From JBBDIM01 sp040880405 (GTDB taxonomy: Bacteria > Planctomycetota > Planctomycetia > Pirellulales > Pirellulaceae): 8,315 bases of DNA. Below, one piece after another: positions 7,217 to 8,315 of the stretch. Under the pieces are notes generated by a model, which was not told the DNA's origin, made no database searches, and saw only the letters and a list, made by a program, of their open reading frames with translations. The position numbers and the translations under genes were made by a program. The DNA lies in NCBI GenBank assembly GCA_040880405.1, contig JBBDIM010000017.1, positions 1-8,315 of the forward strand, in the 5' to 3' direction. Every line of letters starts with the position of its first letter. Position 1 is the stretch's first letter.

Positions 7217-8065
7217 ATGACCGCCGCGACACCCACAGCGGAAGAGCAACACCACGCAGCGGGTGATGCCCATCACGATCATCCGCCGTTCCTAGCGCAC
7301 CACTTCGAAACGCCGCAGCAGCAGTTCGACTCGGGCAAGCTGGGAATGTGGTTGTTCCTGGTGACGGAGATCTTGTTTTTTAGCGGACTATTTGTCGCGT
7401 ACATCATCTACCGGACCAACCACCCGGAGATCTTTAAATACGCGCACCATTACCTCGATTGGAAGATGGGGGCGATCAACACCGGGGTGTTGATTCTCAG
7501 TAGTTTGACCATGGCCTGGGCGGTGCGCGCGGCGCAGCTCAACCAAAAGAAACTGCTGGTGTGGATGCTGTCCGCCACGTTGGCCTTCGCCGGGATGTTT
7601 TTGGTGATTAAGTATTTCGAGTACGCGGCGAAGTTCGAACATGGCCTCTACCCCGGCCGCTACAACGTGTACTATCCAATCGAACCAGGAGCGGTGAGCG
7701 CCGCGGCGGTCGAAACAGCGGACGAAGATCCGGAAGCGGCCTTGGAAGATTACAAGAAGGTGGAAGATCTTCCTGCCGAGCAGCAGCTCGCAGGGCACGA
7801 TGAGCTTGACGATCATCATCACGGCCCAACCGGCGACGCCCCGGTCAACACCCACATCTTCTTCGGCATCTACTTCATGATGACCGGGCTGCACGGGGTG
7901 CATATCGTGGGGGGGATGATTGCGATCGGCTGGTTACTGTTCCGCAGCGTGCGGGGCGACTTTAGCAGCATGTACTTCGGCCCGGTCGATTATGTCGGGT
8001 TGTACTGGCACTTGGTCGACTTGATTTGGATTTATCTGTTCCCGCTGTTGTACCTCATTCACTAA
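7217..8065 (+). CDS. ctaE: Cytochrome c oxidase subunit III with a charged loop insertion
   Basis: The 282-residue subunit flanks subunit I and helps keep proton uptake active. Five helices are visible (about 42-65, 87-104, 114-132, 212-236, 259-280), so it is the shorter five-helix form rather than the seven-helix mitochondrial type. Family landmarks are KLGMWLFLVTEILFF with the conserved Glu51, KYFEYAAKFEHGL, THIFFGIYFMMTGLHGVHIVGG and the closing YWHLVDLIWIYLFPLLY. The N-terminal 30 residues carry seven His. Between helices three and four, residues about 145-207 form a long hydrophilic segment rich in Glu, Asp and Ala ending in DELDDHHH; in common subunit III proteins this loop is much shorter. 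It lies 276 bp after ctaD, separated by palindromic repeats, and 22 bases before the subunit IV gene. Confidence 0.95.
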   Translation: MTAATPTAEEQHHAAGDAHHDHPPFLAHHFETPQQQFDSGKLGMWLFLVTEILFFSGLFVAYIIYRTNHPEIFKYAHHYLDWKMGAINTGVLILSSLTMAWAVRAAQLNQKKLLVWMLSATLAFAGMFLVIKYFEYAAKFEHGLYPGRYNVYYPIEPGAVSAAAVETADEDPEAALEDYKKVEDLPAEQQLAGHDELDDHHHGPTGDAPVNTHIFFGIYFMMTGLHGVHIVGGMIAIGWLLFRSVRGDFSSMYFGPVDYVGLYWHLVDLIWIYLFPLLYLIH

Positions 8066-8087
8066 ACGACCCATTTGGGCGATACCG

Positions 8088-8315
8088 ATGTCACACACCG
8101 AACACGCACCGCACCCGCACCAGGCGGACGCCGAATATGTCCCTTTGCACGCCGATCACGATCATGGCATGGGGCACGTGATGCCGATTCCCATCTTGCT
8201 GGGAACTTTCGCCGCGTTGATTGTACTGACGATCGTGACTGTCTGGAGCTCGCAGTTCGACCTGGGCAAGGCGGACCTGTGGGTGGCCATGGCGATCGCG
8301 ACCATCAAGGCAACC
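8088..8315 (+). CDS. Cytochrome c oxidase subunit IV (prokaryotic type), 5' part only
   Basis: From ATG 8088 the frame stays open for 76 codons to the window edge. The N-terminal 30 residues contain eight His (HTEHAPHPH, HADHDHGMGH). A helix follows at about 33-53 (PIPILLGTFAALIVLTIVTVW), then SSQFDLGKADLWVAMAIATIKAT, which starts a second helix. The D-L-x-x-x-x-x-W-V-A-M-x-I-A-T-I-K-A pattern is typical of the small bacterial subunit IV (CoxD/CtaF-like) that follows subunit III in these operons. There is no clear Shine-Dalgarno; the start is the first ATG after ctaE. Function and length of the missing part cannot be judged. Confidence 0.85.
   Translation, partial: MSHTEHAPHPHQADAEYVPLHADHDHGMGHVMPIPILLGTFAALIVLTIVTVWSSQFDLGKADLWVAMAIATIKAT

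Overview
The window reads as part of a planctomycete chromosome, most likely Pirellulales-like. This is an inference from the gene order, from a GC-rich sequence (probably high fifties percent, judged by eye), from weak Shine-Dalgarno signals and from the type of intergenic palindromes. All genes lie on the + strand. They form one aerobic respiratory locus: the distal half of an alternative complex III (ACIII, Act) operon running directly into a caa3-type, A2-family haem-copper oxidase operon.

Layout. 1-108 is the C-terminus of ActC. 150-1523 is a fused ActD-ActE protein (DUF3341 membrane domain plus monohaem cytochrome c). 1526-2770 is ActF. 2782-3168 is a small single-helix protein with a conserved-looking C-terminal motif and no assigned function. 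3175-3268 is a pair of REP-like palindromes in inverted orientation. 3272-4162 is a SCO1/SenC copper chaperone with an extra C-terminal membrane anchor. 4170-5231 is CoxB/CtaC with a fused C-terminal cytochrome c. 5240-6940 is CtaD (subunit I). 6941-7216 has no gene and holds a roughly 200-bp nested palindrome of six small hairpins. 7217-8065 is CtaE (subunit III) with a large charged loop insertion. 8088-8315 is the start of subunit IV (CtaF-like) and runs off the window.

How it works together. ACIII oxidises menaquinol or ubiquinol. Electrons leave through the c-haem of the ActE half of the fusion and can pass straight to the c-haem on CoxB, then to CuA, haem a and the haem a3/CuB site. The SCO protein sits between the two gene sets and probably serves CuA assembly. 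The co-directional order fits an ACIII-oxidase supercomplex, which is known from other bacteria but not shown here.

The protein families are recognisable. The parts that most deserve a second look are the symmetric a-b-a/a'-b'-a' palindrome inside the oxidase operon, the ActD-ActE fusion, the small uncharacterised protein, and the His-rich tails on several subunits. I saw no RNA genes, CRISPR array, transposase gene or convincing promoter.
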